Part shown: piece after piece, positions 13,301-24,449 of the stretch
Layout: each line of letters begins with the position of its first letter
Numbering within the stretch: the stretch's first letter is position 1
Notes under the pieces: model-generated
Told to the model about the DNA's origin: nothing
The model's input: only the letters and a program-made list of their open reading frames with translations
Database searches by the model: none
Translations under genes and position numbers: made by a program
NCBI GenBank assembly: GCA_963971285.1
Contig: OZ020257.1
Coordinates: 13,282,602-13,346,601, forward strand
Direction of reading: 5' to 3'
DNA from: Astropecten irregularis
Lineage: Eukaryota > Echinodermata > Asteroidea > Paxillosida > Astropectinidae
Length of the DNA: 64,000 bases

Positions 13301-16300
13301 TACACAGACTGTACGTACGTGCATTATTACATGTGTACAGCGTTGCCGTCCAAAATGGCGTCCTGATCACGTGACTGCACACCCTGTCACCCTCTATACC
13401 GGTACATGTATATACAAGCAGTTGCACCACACTTTTGAGTAATGTAAACTTGTGCTGTAATAAGGTGATTCTATCAGGTTGGGGGCTGGATTCGCGACAG
13501 TTACACAGGGTATGCAGTTGATGCTGACTGTATGGCCTTTTCACACGATGCTAAAAAAAAGTTGCACGGCTTGCGAGTTTTTCTCATGCTTGAGAAATTT
13601 TACAGAAGTGTCATTGTGTGAAAGGACACCAATGCTTGACAGTGACCAATGTCCCTGGTGAATCCTTGAGAAATTTCTCAAGCATGAGAAAAACTTGCAA
13701 GCCTGGCTCAAAATGTATAAACATGGAACGATATCATATACATGTATTACGGCCTAGCCATGTTTTTCTGCAGTATGTATAGTTTATGTAAATGTTGAAA
13801 CAGACGTTCTGTCGTATAATCAAATTGCTCTGTTTTGTTTCCTCCCCCTTTACCTGCCCCGCCCCCAACAGCGAGGAAGCTTACGATCACGGAATTCCCT
13901 CACAACCTGTACATTCAGAATTACACCAAATCCGGCACGGGAGAGAGTTGTCTTGGCCTGCGCAAGTGGATCTTCTCCCCCCGCCAGGAAATGTTTCTCA
14001 ACCACGACCAGGTTGCGATGAATTTTCTCTACTTTCAGGTAAGTTTTTTTTTAAGGAAGATATTTTTTTTCATCACTTTTATCACAAAATTTGATGAGAA
14101 CATCTTAATGTTTTGTTTTTTGTTTTTTTTGTTTTTTTAAGGAATAATTTTCCTTTCCTTTTTAGTATGATGTAATAATGCCGCACACTTGCATCAGAAT
14201 TAAACAAATTAGGGCCCAAAGGCAGGTAATCGGTTACCGTTAGCAAAAATTCTTCGCTTACGGTAGCAGATTTTGTTTTTGCTTACGGTAAGCATATTTC
14301 ACCGGAGAGTTTTCTTTTTGGTAACGGTAAGCAAGGTGTTTCAGCAGAATTCACATTATGACAGCTTGTTAGCAGAAAAAAATCACGGTTACCCTAGCAA
14401 TTCTTCACTAACCTAAAGTCTTGCTTAATTACAGATTCCAAGAAATCAATTTCACATGTAGCAGTGCCCGTAAGCACAAATATAGGCCGTAACAGATTCC
14501 ATGAAATTGGGCCCTGTCCAGAGAGGGAAAAAAACAACATCTGAACAAACTACATGTAATTACAATTGCAAGCATGATGTTATGGCAGTCTGCAAACTTT
14601 TAAACCAAAGTGCTGCCCGCGGCACTCCCTGCTGTTATCAGTCAGCCATGGTGTGTTGTGAACTCATCATCAGCAATGGATGCATTTGAGATTTCAGACA
14701 CTCTAATGTTCAGGTCTTTGTTTATCTCTGAACATGTCAGGGGATGAAGAGAAAACAGAGTTGCCTCAGGGCTCCGAAGCACTCTCATGTTGTATCCTTT
14801 AGAGGTTACTACTCATGGACAACAAATGTTGCAGAGGAAAACCTACGAAGTTCCGTATCTAACGTCCGCACAATTCCCTAAAGATCTTGAGGATACAGAA
14901 CTGCTACAGGCGATCGATGTAATGGAAACAACATCAGGAGACTTGGAGAGATTGTAATGTTATCGCCGATCCTGTCTTTATCATTTTTTTCTGCACTCTC
15001 TGATTTTGGTTTATTTGTTTTTTTTTGCTTCTAGGCGATAGACGATATTAGCAAAGGTTTCATCAAGCCTGGTGACAGCTCAACGTTGTACGAACTCAAA
15101 GCCCACCAGGAGAAAGCCAGCAAATTACAGGTCAGACCAGCGATGTCCATGGTGTTGAAGCAACTATCAGAGAAATATTTGTCAAAATTTCATTACAATT
15201 TTTGTCAACATTATTTTTATTAAGGCAAATGAGGTTAATTAAGTGAACTGGTCTGAGCATCAGTATTTCTTCTTTTACATCAATGTTTTCATTCTTTTTT
15301 TGCAGTACTTAAAGGTTGCCCGTGGCCTTGAAGGTTACAATGAAATCAGCTTTCCGCACTGTCCCTGCGACGCCAGAAAGTCCGGCCACGTCATTCCTAT
15401 CATAGGCTTCCGATTGTTCAAACTCCAAGCTTGCAAAGAAGACGGAACTTTGGAGGTAGCGTAGTAGTGTGTTTATTTTTGCTTGGAGTTAGGAGGGTCT
15501 TTGATAAAGGGGTCTGTTTGTTTCAGGAACGCGTATCAATAATCTTACCGCTCAAAAGCTGCTCAGGATCACATTTTTTTATGGTATCCTGCCTGGGATG
15601 TGGATTTGTAAGATCAAATATGGCGGCCAAGATCTGCGGTGAAATAAACAGACCCAAAAATCCTGCTAGGATCGAAACGTCAGGCCCTCCTAACTTCAAG
15701 CATTTTATATAATTATTTCAGGGGCCGATTTCACTAACGCTTTGCGATCACCGCTAAAGCCCAAATGCATCGCTAAACGGAAAATCGATTGCTAATTTTT
15801 GCGTAGCAATTTTCTGTTTAGCAATGGATTTGGGCTTTAGCGACGATCGCAAAGCATTAGTGAAAATTTTGGTTGATGAGCAGTTTGCAGCAGTTTATTA
15901 CTTGTTTTTGTTCATGTTTTGGTCGTAGGAGCAAGTTCCCACCTTCCAGTGGAGTGAGATCCAGAAGTATGAGATGGATGAAGAAGGCATGGCCTTCTGC
16001 TTTGAATATGCCAAGGAAGGCAAGCGACCACGATGGGTCAAGATCCACACCAAATATGTAAGACTCTTATAAGCCCGGTTCATATACAACTTTACAAGCC
16101 TGGTACGCTTGTGTAGAAACACAAAACACAAAGTAAGCAGTACTAAGCACAAGCTTAGTGATCATCTCATTGACATTTGGAGGGAATCGGGTTGGCGTAG
16201 CAGTTCTTTCCTCGCCTTTCAGTTTCACCTCTGGCGGACTGGGTTCAAGTCCGGCTCGGTCCACAAGTGGATTGGGTTTTCAGTCCCTACCTGATTCTGT

Positions 16301-18043
16301 GGGTTTAACCCCAGAATATTACTCTGGGGTTTTCCTCCCACCTTTAAAACTGTATCTCCTTCTCATCATCTATCCATAAAAGGTTTCATCAGGCTTGCGA
16401 GCTACAGCGCCTAGGGCACTTTTGAGGACTCCTTGGTGTCATGACTAGAAATGAATAATAATAATAATTATAAATTGATGACAATTGTCGGATTCTTCCT
16501 TCCCACTGGCAGTTTGAGTACATGAATGAGTGTGTGGAACGGGTGCTGAAGGAGATCAGCTGGACTCGAGGCAATTCCAACCACCAACAAGACGAGGAAG
16601 AGGAAGATGAAGAAGAAGAAGAAGAAGAAAGTGGAAGTGAAGATGAAGAAGATGAAGACATTGAAGAAAGAACTCAGACCGTAGCCTCAACAAATAACAA
16701 GGTATCGTAACTAACCGACCACAACAACCAGTGCAGGTTCTGTATTATTGAATTATGCATTTAGCATTCAGTACTAACATGTACAGAGCCTCCTTAAATC
16801 GAGAGCTTCAGATTGTGGGGGAGGTCCGACAAAAAGGGCTCCCCCTAGCTGGGACCAACATGGCCTATCGTGCCTCAGTGCACACACAAAATTGGCTGAC
16901 AATACTGTACCTAATGGCCTGTTTGTTTCAGCACGCGATCAGTGATCTTGCAGATCCACGTCCCATGCAGGAAATGCTAAAATGGGATCTGGATCAGCAG
17001 GATCACTGATCTCGTGCCTGAACCAAACAAGCCCTTATGTCATGCTTAATACGGCCTGTGTAGAATCAATGCAGTAAATTTGTGATCCTGTTTCACAGAT
17101 TGCAGAGAAAATTTTCAATTCCTGCAATTTAGGCTGCGTTCGAGCGGTTACTCCCGGTAACACGAGTGTGATGCGCGCGCAATACTCTCCGGTGCAGGAG
17201 TATACTCCCCAACGATGGAGAGTATACTCTCGCTGACCCGAGTGTCGTACTCCGGCCGTTCGAGCGCTCAGGAGTATACTCGTGTTAACACGAGTACCTC
17301 GCTCGAACGCAGCCACAGAGTCTCTCGAATACTTGACAAAGTGTAGTGATAACCATGTTAAGTAAAGAGTGATTATCATAAGTGTAGAATTCTGCAGCAA
17401 AAGGAGTGCCATGAAATTGCTTGCATGATGCTCCAAATCAGCGGCCATTTTGATGCCTCACTTTGAAGTTGTCATAGGGCGTTTACAAAATGGAGGCTTA
17501 GGTTCAGGCTCCGGCTCCATTTCTTACATCCATTTTAAAGTAACAGGTATAAAAGGTTTAGGGGTACGGTTTTGAAGTACTTACCTGGTACTCTGTTTCA
17601 GATAAGAAAACAGAACTTCAACCTTGGGAAAATTCACAACCTGTTTTTTCAGCTTTTAGATGACAGAGCCTATAAGTCCAAGCCCAAGCCTATAAAAAAA
17701 ATCCATCGTTTCGTAAAGGGCCTATGGGCCTTTTCCATACCTCAGCTCCGGCTCAGGCTCCGGCTTCGTCTCTGTCATCAATATGCTGAGATAATATAGG
17801 TTTTGGTTTTTCATTGAAGCTAATAGTAACCAACTTTCAGCTGGAAAGTGGATCAAGCTTTAGCCATGCAGCAACATGCATGCTTGTCGTGTGCAGATTT
17901 GGATGGATGATCAAACAGTAACGTCCTTGATTTTTGTTTTCTGCTATTTCTTATTTCTTCACCAGAATTCACTCAATGTTGAAACCAGAATGGAGATGAC
18001 ATCGGAAGAATTAGTTGAGAGTAACAGCGAAGATGACCTCTGA
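7329..18043 (+). CDS. snx27: Sorting nexin-27 (3' part, 11 exons)
   Basis: Endosomal cargo adaptor: the PDZ domain binds cargo tails, PX binds PI3P, and the FERM-like module binds cargo sorting motifs; works with retromer in endosome-to-plasma-membrane recycling. Exons read from the sequence: 7329-7560, 8800-8992, 9955-10031, 11739-11861, 12920-12995, 13872-14038, 15035-15130, 15306-15455, 15929-16057, 16513-16701, 17966-18043 (stop TGA). All have AG/GT borders and phase is kept throughout, giving about 502 residues. The first exon holds the end of the PDZ domain ([11 protein letters not shown]) followed by the linker ([13 protein letters not shown]). Exons 8800-10031 encode PX ([29 protein letters not shown]). 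The rest is FERM-like ([27 protein letters not shown]). The end is unusual: a run of mostly Glu/Asp, then a tail ending SNSEDDL. The N-terminal half of the PDZ domain is not found at 1-7328 and probably lies upstream. The 11739 acceptor (AAG) is the least certain border. Confidence 0.93.
7664..7770. repeat. Dispersed repeat shared with 58.07 kb
   Basis: The blocks TTGGCAGGTGCTGCCCAGGG (variant ACTGGCAGG... here), CTGTCATCAAAAGA and CAAACACCTGC recur in the same order at about 58068-58158. The ends AGGTG / CACCT suggest inverted termini. Lies in a snx27 intron. Confidence 0.65.
8430..8708 (+). mobile_element. TTAA MITE, subfamily B, 5'-truncated
   Basis: Contains the family's central palindrome TTTTTGATCTTTAAAAGATC and the terminal part ACCAAAGTATGATAGTATAG then TACCTTTAA. 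The left TIR is not recognisable. Confidence 0.7.
9027..9546 (+). mobile_element. TTAA MITE, subfamily A, split by a younger insertion
   Basis: Starts TTAAAGGCATAATACAGG and ends TGTACCTTTAA. It shares its interior with the copies at 6879 and 51831. A separate fold-back element (9394-9529) sits inside its right TIR, between AATCCTG and TACTGTACC, which are contiguous in the copy at 51831. Confidence 0.8.
9394..9529. mobile_element. Fold-back MITE with GGGCCGATTTCAT ends, CWG target
   Basis: Begins GGGCCGATTTCATAAAGC and ends TTTATGAAATTGGGGG, with an inner palindrome around GCGACGCGT. CTG on the left and CAG on the right flank it. The homologous empty site in the 51831 copy reads AATCCTGTACTG, so the insertion added a 3-bp duplication at CTG, later one base changed. 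Confidence 0.75.
10761..10908 (+). repeat. tRNA-derived SINE (family 1)
   Basis: Head GACTGCCGAACAAAG, then a tRNA-like body with A box TAGCTCAGTTGGTAAGAG and B box GGTTCGAATCC, then tail TTTTTCTTTGTTCACTTTTC. Related copies lie near 27.4, 32.7, 32.9, 36.9, 37.4 and 46.1 kb. In a snx27 intron. Confidence 0.8.
12103..12532. mobile_element. piggyBac-like MITE (TTAA, CCCCTTCAGCCCGGG ends)
   Basis: TTAA plus CCCCTTCAGCCCGGG on the left mirrors CCCGGGCTGAAGGGG plus TTAA on the right: a perfect 15-bp TIR with TTAA duplication, 430 bp. TTAA with a CCC start is the standard piggyBac signature. No transposase. Lies in the snx27 intron before the exon at 12920. Confidence 0.8.
13540..13705. repeat. 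Fold-back element in snx27 intron
   Basis: GGCTTGCGAGTTTTTCTCATGC and TTGAGAAATTT on the left mirror AAATTTCTCAAGCATGAG and AAAAACTTGCAAGCC on the right. The centre, about 90 bp, has GTGTCATTGTGTG and GACACC. Ends not sharply defined. Confidence 0.65.
14213..14513. mobile_element. Fold-back MITE (GGGCCCAA family)
   Basis: Same family as 53117-53408, opposite orientation of the interior: ends GGCCCAAAGG and TCCATGAAATTGGGCC, with many internal GGTTACCGTTAGC / GCTTACGGTAAGC segments. CTG follows the right end. The left flank reads TAG rather than CTG, so the duplication is not clean here. Confidence 0.7.
15481..15701 (+). repeat. Hammerhead-like relic with nested insertion
   Basis: Outer arms GCTTGGAGTTAGGAGGG and CCCTCCTAACTTCAAGC enclose TTTGATAAA on the left (compare CUGAUGA) and ATCCTGCTAGGATCGAAAC then GTC on the right. 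TCCTGCTAGGA forms the expected stem II. A separate fold-back element (15509-15655) has split the core in two. With it removed, the order matches a type I hammerhead of the kind carried by Penelope-like elements and retrozymes. Confidence 0.55.
15509..15655. mobile_element. Fold-back insertion inside hammerhead-like relic
   Basis: GGGGTCTGTTTGTTTCAGG on the left mirrors GAAATAAACAGACCC on the right. The GTTTGTTTCAG ends resemble those of the element at 16915-17034. Confidence 0.6.
15722..15866. mobile_element. Fold-back MITE, GGGCCGATTTCACTAACGC end
   Basis: Near-complete palindrome: GGGCCGATTTCACTAACGC...AGCATTAGTGAAAATTTT, with inner arms CTAAAGCCCAAATGCATCGC and GCAATGGATTTGGGC. CAG precedes the left end. 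It sits inside the 3' region of a hammerhead-associated repeat, judged by the uninterrupted copy at 45316. The right terminus has lost its CGGCCC. Confidence 0.7.
16177..16462 (+). repeat. tRNA-derived SINE (family 3)
   Basis: tRNA-like head with GGGTTCAAGTCCGGC as B box. The middle contains GGGGTTTTCCTCCCACC, a block typical of many animal SINEs, and the 3' end is an (AAT)n run, AATAATAATAATAATTA. In the snx27 intron before the exon at 16513. Confidence 0.6.
16915..17034. mobile_element. Fold-back MITE (GGCCTGTTTGTTTCAG ends)
   Basis: TGGCCTGTTTGTTTCAGCAC with CGATCAGTGATC on the left mirrors GATCACTGATCTCG and GCCTGAACCAAACAAGCCC on the right, about 120 bp. A related, larger copy is at about 59897-60107. 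Confidence 0.7.
17132..17314. mobile_element. Fold-back MITE (GGCTGCGTTCGAGC ends)
   Basis: GGCTGCGTTCGAGCGGTTAC mirrors GTACCTCGCTCGAACGCAGCC; the interior repeats GAGTATACTC and ACACGAGT in both orientations. 183 bp. CpG-rich against an AT-rich background. No target duplication evident. Confidence 0.75.
17480..17795. repeat. Repeat with CTCCGGCTC(A/C) arrays, related to 63.08 kb
   Basis: Contains AGGCTCCGGCTCCATTTCTT and GGGCCTTTTCCATACCTCAG then CTCCGGCTCAGGCTCCGGC, all with counterparts in the well-bounded element at 63078-63317. Boundaries here are not clear. Lies in the last snx27 intron. Confidence 0.55.
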
Positions 18044-18171
18044 GGGGTCTTGACCCTCTCTGCAAAGCCTTGATGACCTTTGACCTATGACATCATCAAA
18101 AAACTACAAAAGAACACAAAATGACATTGCCTTGATACATGGACTAGATCCCTTGAATGAATATTGATGAG

Positions 18172-18226
18172 TACATAATTTGCATATAATACATAATTTG
18201 CATATGAAATACATAATTTGCATATT
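18172..18226. promoter_or_regulatory. Three tandem POU octamers (ATTTGCAT)
   Basis: TACATAATTTGCATAT is repeated three times; perfect octamers lie at 18178-18185, 18196-18203 and 18216-18223. ATTTGCAT is the complement of the POU-factor octamer ATGCAAAT. About 130 bp past the snx27 stop codon, so it may be in the 3' UTR. A simple tandem duplication of AT-rich DNA is the alternative. Confidence 0.4.
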
Positions 18227-19932
18227 ACCTGACTGTAATATAATACAGACGCTTTAACGCAGCATGTGAATATGCAGCTTGGTGCGGTAACATATCAAGT
18301 GTGTAAATGTAAAAAAAGAAGAGAAACAAATTAAATTTATAAAAATTGTGCTTTTAAAAAACAGCCAATCTAAAAATATAACCAAAAAAAACAAACAAAG
18401 GGGATAAAGAAAATGCATATTATCCTTTTTCATTTGTATAAAATATCCTAACGAGCTCTAAATAATGATGATTTTCATTTGAAATAATCAAAATCATTCC
18501 CTGTTATTTTTTATTTGTACACACTAACCCTTCCGCTGTGATGTTCAAGGGAAAAAAAATCAGTACATGGCAAAATTGTACCATTTATATTCTTTGCGGG
18601 GACAACCATATATAAAGTAAATGAGATATAAAAAAAAAAAACTTGACTAAAAAAACTTTTTATTTTTAGAAAAGAGTCGACTTGTTATGAATTGTTCACA
18701 ATAATTATTTCTATTGAATTGGGATATTGTCTGGAAGAAAAGGTTCAATGAACCTTTATTGTCCCCCAAAATGGGCTCTGCGTTGTGGTACCCCTCGATT
18801 TGCATTTGCATAGGTTGCATAGGCATCTTTTTTTAGCATGTGCACATATTTTAAGCCCAGATTGTGAAACCTTAAAGTTAAATAAAAAACTAGAGTGCGC
18901 GCTTCGTATTCAACGTGCACTTTGTCTGTACTCCGGCGTGGACGCGCAGCCGCCATCTTTCCTGGTGTAACTTTGCAGGTGCAGTAGAGTCAGAATATCG
19001 TACCCGGATATTACTCAGTGAACTGTGCGTGACATGACGGGTGACGCAATGTGTGGAACATCCTGTATTTTATGCACAGTGCTGTGCGCACGGACAGGGG
19101 TAAGAATATGTACGCACAATTTGAAACGGGACGTGCATGTTTGCCCTTGTTTGGGTTAAGACAATGGCGCCGGGCATTCTTCTTCACTCGCAGAGTGCAC
19201 ACTATACATTTTTCGTAATTCCATATTTCTAAATTTATTCATTTTTTGGGGGGTGGTAATTCTCCCCAGTTCAAAATATCTGAGCATTTATCAGAAATGA
19301 CAGTTAGTTTATTTGGCTTGTTTGCATGAATCACTAAACTGAGGATGAGCAGGCTTCACGATTAAAACAATGGTGCTCGTTAAACTGATAAGATGTACCC
19401 ACTTTTATTAATTAAGGATGACCAATTGACTATTTTATTACATTCGCTTTCATTTTTGTTTTGTTTGTTAGAGGGCAATTGGATGTTTATATCGAGTATA
19501 ATGATTACTGTTCTTGCTGTGTAGCATATTTGCACAGTGGTAGGAGAATTCAATTTATAGTTAGATGATAAAATGGTGGGCCCGGTCCTCGACGGAATCG
19601 CCCTCAACCGAAAATGAAACCTTGCTTGGCATGGGAAGTGGTGCTCTCACATAGCCCTAGCTACTAGCTTGCTCTGTTGACATCCTGCACACTCTATTGT
19701 AGATGTTCTATTGTATCCATAGAATCATTTGAGGAATAGATAGTCTGAGAATCTCCCATTCTACTCAGTGCCACTACGTACGAACGTCTGATACATGCGT
19801 GCATACAAATTTTATATGCAACACGGCACATCAGCCAATCAGATCTGTTTTGAGAACATTTCCGTCAGGATCGTGACGGAGGATGTTGATTGGTCAATTT
19901 TGCGCTTCACGCAGCAGCTAGCTAGTCTACGT

Positions 19933-20085
19933 GATAGACGCACTCGCCAAACGGTACGATAGTAGATGCCCCCTGATTGGTCAAAACTTAGAGAGGTCAG
20001 TGCTGGGTTGGCTTGCATAATTAATCAGGAAATCTGTACGCATGTGACAGACGCTCACTCGCTGTATGGCGAGTGCGTCTATCAT
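19933..20085. repeat. Inverted-repeat element
   Basis: TGATAGACGCACTCGCC on the left and GGCGAGTGCGTCTATCA on the right form a perfect 17-bp inverted repeat about 153 bp end to end, consistent with a short MITE. Confidence 0.65.
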
Positions 20086-21128
20086 ATAGACAAGCCTAAA
20101 GAGGGATTCTAATACAATGTGTTTAGAATCGATCTGCACACTCCTGTGTTTGAAAACGAGGCAGTCTGTGTCTGTTAGAGCAAATCAACTTGTATGCACG
20201 AAAACCTGTACCTGAGCTGAGAGTAAGTTCGTGTGATGCGCAGTCAGGCCGTACGTTGTCGAGTGGCCCGGCAGCGCGACTAAAGTTCAATTAACACCGA
20301 GAGCCTCAGTTTCGACTTTCGATGCGGATATGCGCAGACGTCGCTAAATATAAAATCTCTCTATAGGATTTTGCAGTAAACAAAAGTTGAGCGCAAACTA
20401 TCCCACAATGCATTTCCCATATACCTTTACTGCACATTTCCTGTCTATCCCAAAGGGTCAATGCGCTCTCATGCGTAAGCCATGCCAGCTCTTCAGATGA
20501 AGACTGCGTAAGCATGCTATGCAATTACAGCTAAGCAGCTTTGTGTTTTGGGTTCGTTGTCATCGTCATCTGCCTATAAATATCTTTTAAAAAAGAATAT
20601 ATATATATATACATAATTACTGTACGATAACAATTACATACTATGTAATTTACATGCGATTACTGCCAGAAATAAGAATCAGTATGAAAGTATAATATTT
20701 TTTTTTTCAACATTTTATAAGGATATTGGCACGGTTTCCCAGTCATGAATTGCCATGCGATGAAAGTACTCAGTAAAATCATTTTAATCATATTAATTAA
20801 TCATCTTTTGGGATCAGTGAATGAAATTGTTTTTGTCTGATTAGGAATGATTCAGAAAGTTAAAAGTGAAATATAATCAAAGAAATTATCATGTGGCTTT
20901 GATACGATCATATTGTGAATTTTTTTCGTAATTTTGTATTGTTTTATGTGTGGTTAATCTGATTATTTTTGTTGTTGTTGCATATTGTTTGTCTTGTATT
21001 AATCATTTCATTTCTTTTGTTGTTAATATTTGATTTTCTTCCATTGGTATTAATGATCTCAATACTCAGTTTACATCCCGGCATTATTATTCATTGCAGC
21101 ATAGAAATTCTGCCACAGATTTTGGCAG

Positions 21129-21496
21129 TTAAAGGTAATTTTATCATACTTTGCTTTTTGATAAAGAAATGCAGATCCATGGGCAAAATTATCAAAAAAG
21201 TTACAGTAACACTCATCTGTGAAATTCCAAGTCCTATACGGTGCCCGCTTGTTGAGAAAACAGTGAAAAACGCCCAAGGTATTTTTAAAATCGTTTCACA
21301 GGATTTTTGATTTTCCGAAGATCAAAATTGTTTTGGTCAATTGGTTTTTACTCTTTTCTGGATAAATACAGCATTTCAGGCAAAAAAAAATTAACAGTAT
21401 GTTTCTACCATCTCAATCTTTATACCCTGTAAGTTATAGGTAAATATGTGAAGATTTATGTTTCGGTATGCTACTTAAGTATGATACTATCTTTAT
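21129..21496 (+). mobile_element. TTAA MITE, subfamily B
   Basis: Starts TTAAAGGTAATTTTATCATA and ends with AAGTATGATACTATCTTTA; the interior matches the copies at 50091 and 54323 (GATGGGCAAAA-like block, TTTCTGGATAAATACAGCAT). The right TTAA has been lost by mutation. Confidence 0.75.
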
Positions 21497-21891
21497 TACG
21501 GATGGAAGATGAAGTTTATTTGTAATTTTGAGAGATTTGGGGAAGACACTGGATTATGTTTTTGGTTTGCTCACTTTGCTGATTGAGTTTGAAAATAGTT
21601 GAAAAAGTTGGCCATTAGCAGACACAAGTTACCAGCCAAAAAATCCAGGTGTAGATATCTTTGTAACTGGTACTCAGCCATATTGTTTTAAACTCATGCT
21701 GCTCAGTGGTTTAAACTGGGAATTCAACACTACATTGTCATGATTGTAGGTATCATTAGTCTTTCATCAAGTCACAGTATTTATAATTTAGAAACATGCA
21801 CAAGTGGAGTCCATAAATGCTCCATGAAAATGTTTGTGTTGGCCTTGAGCAGAGGCTAGCTTCGTGCTGGCACTTTTTAATGGAATTTAAT

Positions 21892-22025
21892 TGGCCGTGT
21901 CCCATTTATTTGGCTGCGGCTGCAAATTACGTATGTACCTATGGCAGCCACTAGCCAGTGACTGCAGCCATTTCCATACACTTGTGTGTTATTTGCAGTC
22001 GCAGGCAGAGAATTGGGACACAGCC
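21892..22025. mobile_element. Fold-back MITE (GTGTCCCA ends)
   Basis: TTGGCCGTGTCCCATTTATT and GGCTGCGGCTGCAAAT on the left mirror ATTTGCAGTCGCAGGCAGAG and AATTGGGACACAGCC on the right. About 134 bp. Confidence 0.65.
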
Positions 22026-24449
22026 TTTGATTCATATTATAGGCCTATGCTAAAGGTAATTGTCTGTGCATGGTACCCGGACTTATATTTGGTGCAGTAT
22101 ACTCAGATACTAGTTTTTTGCTGTGTGGGTGCCATGCTTGTTTCCAAATGTTTTATCATACGGAATCATTGGTCCTTTACGACATATTAGCTCGGAGGCT
22201 AGGCTTAGGGTGACTTATTTTGCAACCACCATTTGAGGCCCAAAAACAAAATGAAGGGATTGGGCCACACGACGAAGCCGAAGAAAGGCTTCAGCTTCGT
22301 CATGTATCTCAAGCCCTTCGTTTCATTTAGGACACAAAATGGTGATAGCAAAGTAAATCCCAAGCCTAGCCTCAAGCCTCATTCCGTAAAGACTCATTGT
22401 CTGCATACCAACTGATTAGTACGGAACCAGACTTACATGTACTAGGAGGCAATGGTACATACCGGTAATTACTTTTCAGTATTCATATGGTAGCCTTACA
22501 TTTTCACTGTATACTGTTATTTGAAGTCACTACCAATCTGCATCAGTCATTGGCCTTAGTAGTAGATGAGTAAAGTATAATTATAAATATTATAAATACT
22601 ATATCATACAAATATATTCATTAAAACATTTCATCCGGGTTGAAACGTCTGATTTTTGTAGCATTATGCGGTTATCTTTTCATAATGAAAAAATGTAGAG
22701 GAAAAAACAAAACAAAACAAGAATTTTTTGTTTAGATTTGTGTTTAATATGTTGTTGATTTTATGTAAACAGGTCGAGTACTTTGTATGGTAAGGATCAG
22801 AAAAGTTTTTGTTAAAAGTTGCGGTCTAAAAGTTCAGACGAGAAACAACATCTCTATGAAATATTTCCTTTTGAAATGCGTCATATTTGAGGAAACTGCA
22901 TTTGGAATCTTAAGACCAGTCAGTTGTGATTGTAGCAGTCATTTCACAACTTAGAACTGGCACAAAGTCGCATCAAAAAGCACAAACCATTATTAGTCAT
23001 TTTCTTGAAAACAGGATCACCGATTTGGATGAATTTTTTGTTCACAATTTAGCATTGTGCTATGCATATTGAATATTAGGTTAAACTAAAAAAACATTAC
23101 AGGGATGCACTGTAACTTTTACACTTATGATTTTCTTTCACTGTTCACTTGTACAAAGCTCAGAAAACAAAGACGAATTTTCTTGTTTTTTTTAGCTAAG
23201 AAATCTAAGCAGAAAATTCCATGGTTACAGCAACTGCACTGTAAGCAAAAACATCCCTCGAGGGACCACACCAACCAATATTACATGTACTTGCATTGTC
23301 TACTTAGCGTAGCCAAGAATTTCATTTGTTGGTAAGCACAAACTTCGGCCCTAGATAAGTGAGAACTCACTTGGTGCACTGAAGAAGTGGTTAACATTGT
23401 AACTTTTATATCAGCATCTGTACACAGCACTTGTATCAGAAAGGAATTATTTATGCGATCAAAATCTGTCCCGAAACTTTCCTATGATAGCACTGGGAAA
23501 TATTTTTTTCCTACATTTTGCCCCGTAAATCTGGCATCAAAAGGTGCTCCTGAAATGCATCCCTCGAAATAGTTGAATGAATTCATTAATTAAAATAAAT
23601 AAATAATTTTAAAAATGTATGAAAATGTACTTTTTTTGTAAAAGCTGCAAGACAAAACATTCATTGTCTAGAAGATGCCAGGCGGGCAAAACAATGTCCA
23701 GAAATATTACAATATCATGACATTATGTTTAATGTTTGTTTTAATAACTGAATCATAATTAATAATTCTTTATACTGCACATTTGCCACTGAAAGGTAAC
23801 AAGAATTATGTACCATTTATAAAGTGGATGAAAAAAATATTCAAAAATGAATTGTTTTCTGTGTATAATAATGAATACGGTTGCAGAAAAAAGGGAACTT
23901 ATTTCACTAGCAATACCAAAAGTAGAAGGCAGTTTTTAGAAATTAGTTTAAACCAGGATTAAAACAAATGGCGTCATTATAATCTAACCATTGCTGTAAA
24001 TGGGTTGTATGGAAACCTTTTTAGAAGCAGTCACTGATTAACGATACGCATTCAAATATTATCCGCTTAGTAGTCACACATACACACGTAGTGCTAAAAT
24101 AGAAATCTTAGATTTACTGTGAAAAAATAAAAAACAAACCCATGCGAATGAGGCCGCCATTTTAACATTGCCTTGAAGTTAATTTAAAAATAAAAACCAT
24201 GTCCGATGTTGTTTTTTTGTTGGTTGGCTTATTAAGTCTGCTCAACATTTTGCAGACAAACTTCAAGTGTAATTTGTTGTATACATTATATGCGGCCTCA
24301 TAATTGTGTATAAACAAAATAATATCTGTAATTAAAGAAAAAAACAAATATTAACTTTTACAATGACATGATGTGTGTCTACGGATTTATTTTTGTGTGT
24401 TTGAAAGTTGGCAATCTTACTCAGGCATGTATTTTTTTTCTGTAGGATT

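Noticed and set aside
16389..16661. Minus-strand poly-Ser frame
   Set aside because: Antisense of the GAA/GAG-rich coding run in the snx27 exon at 16513.
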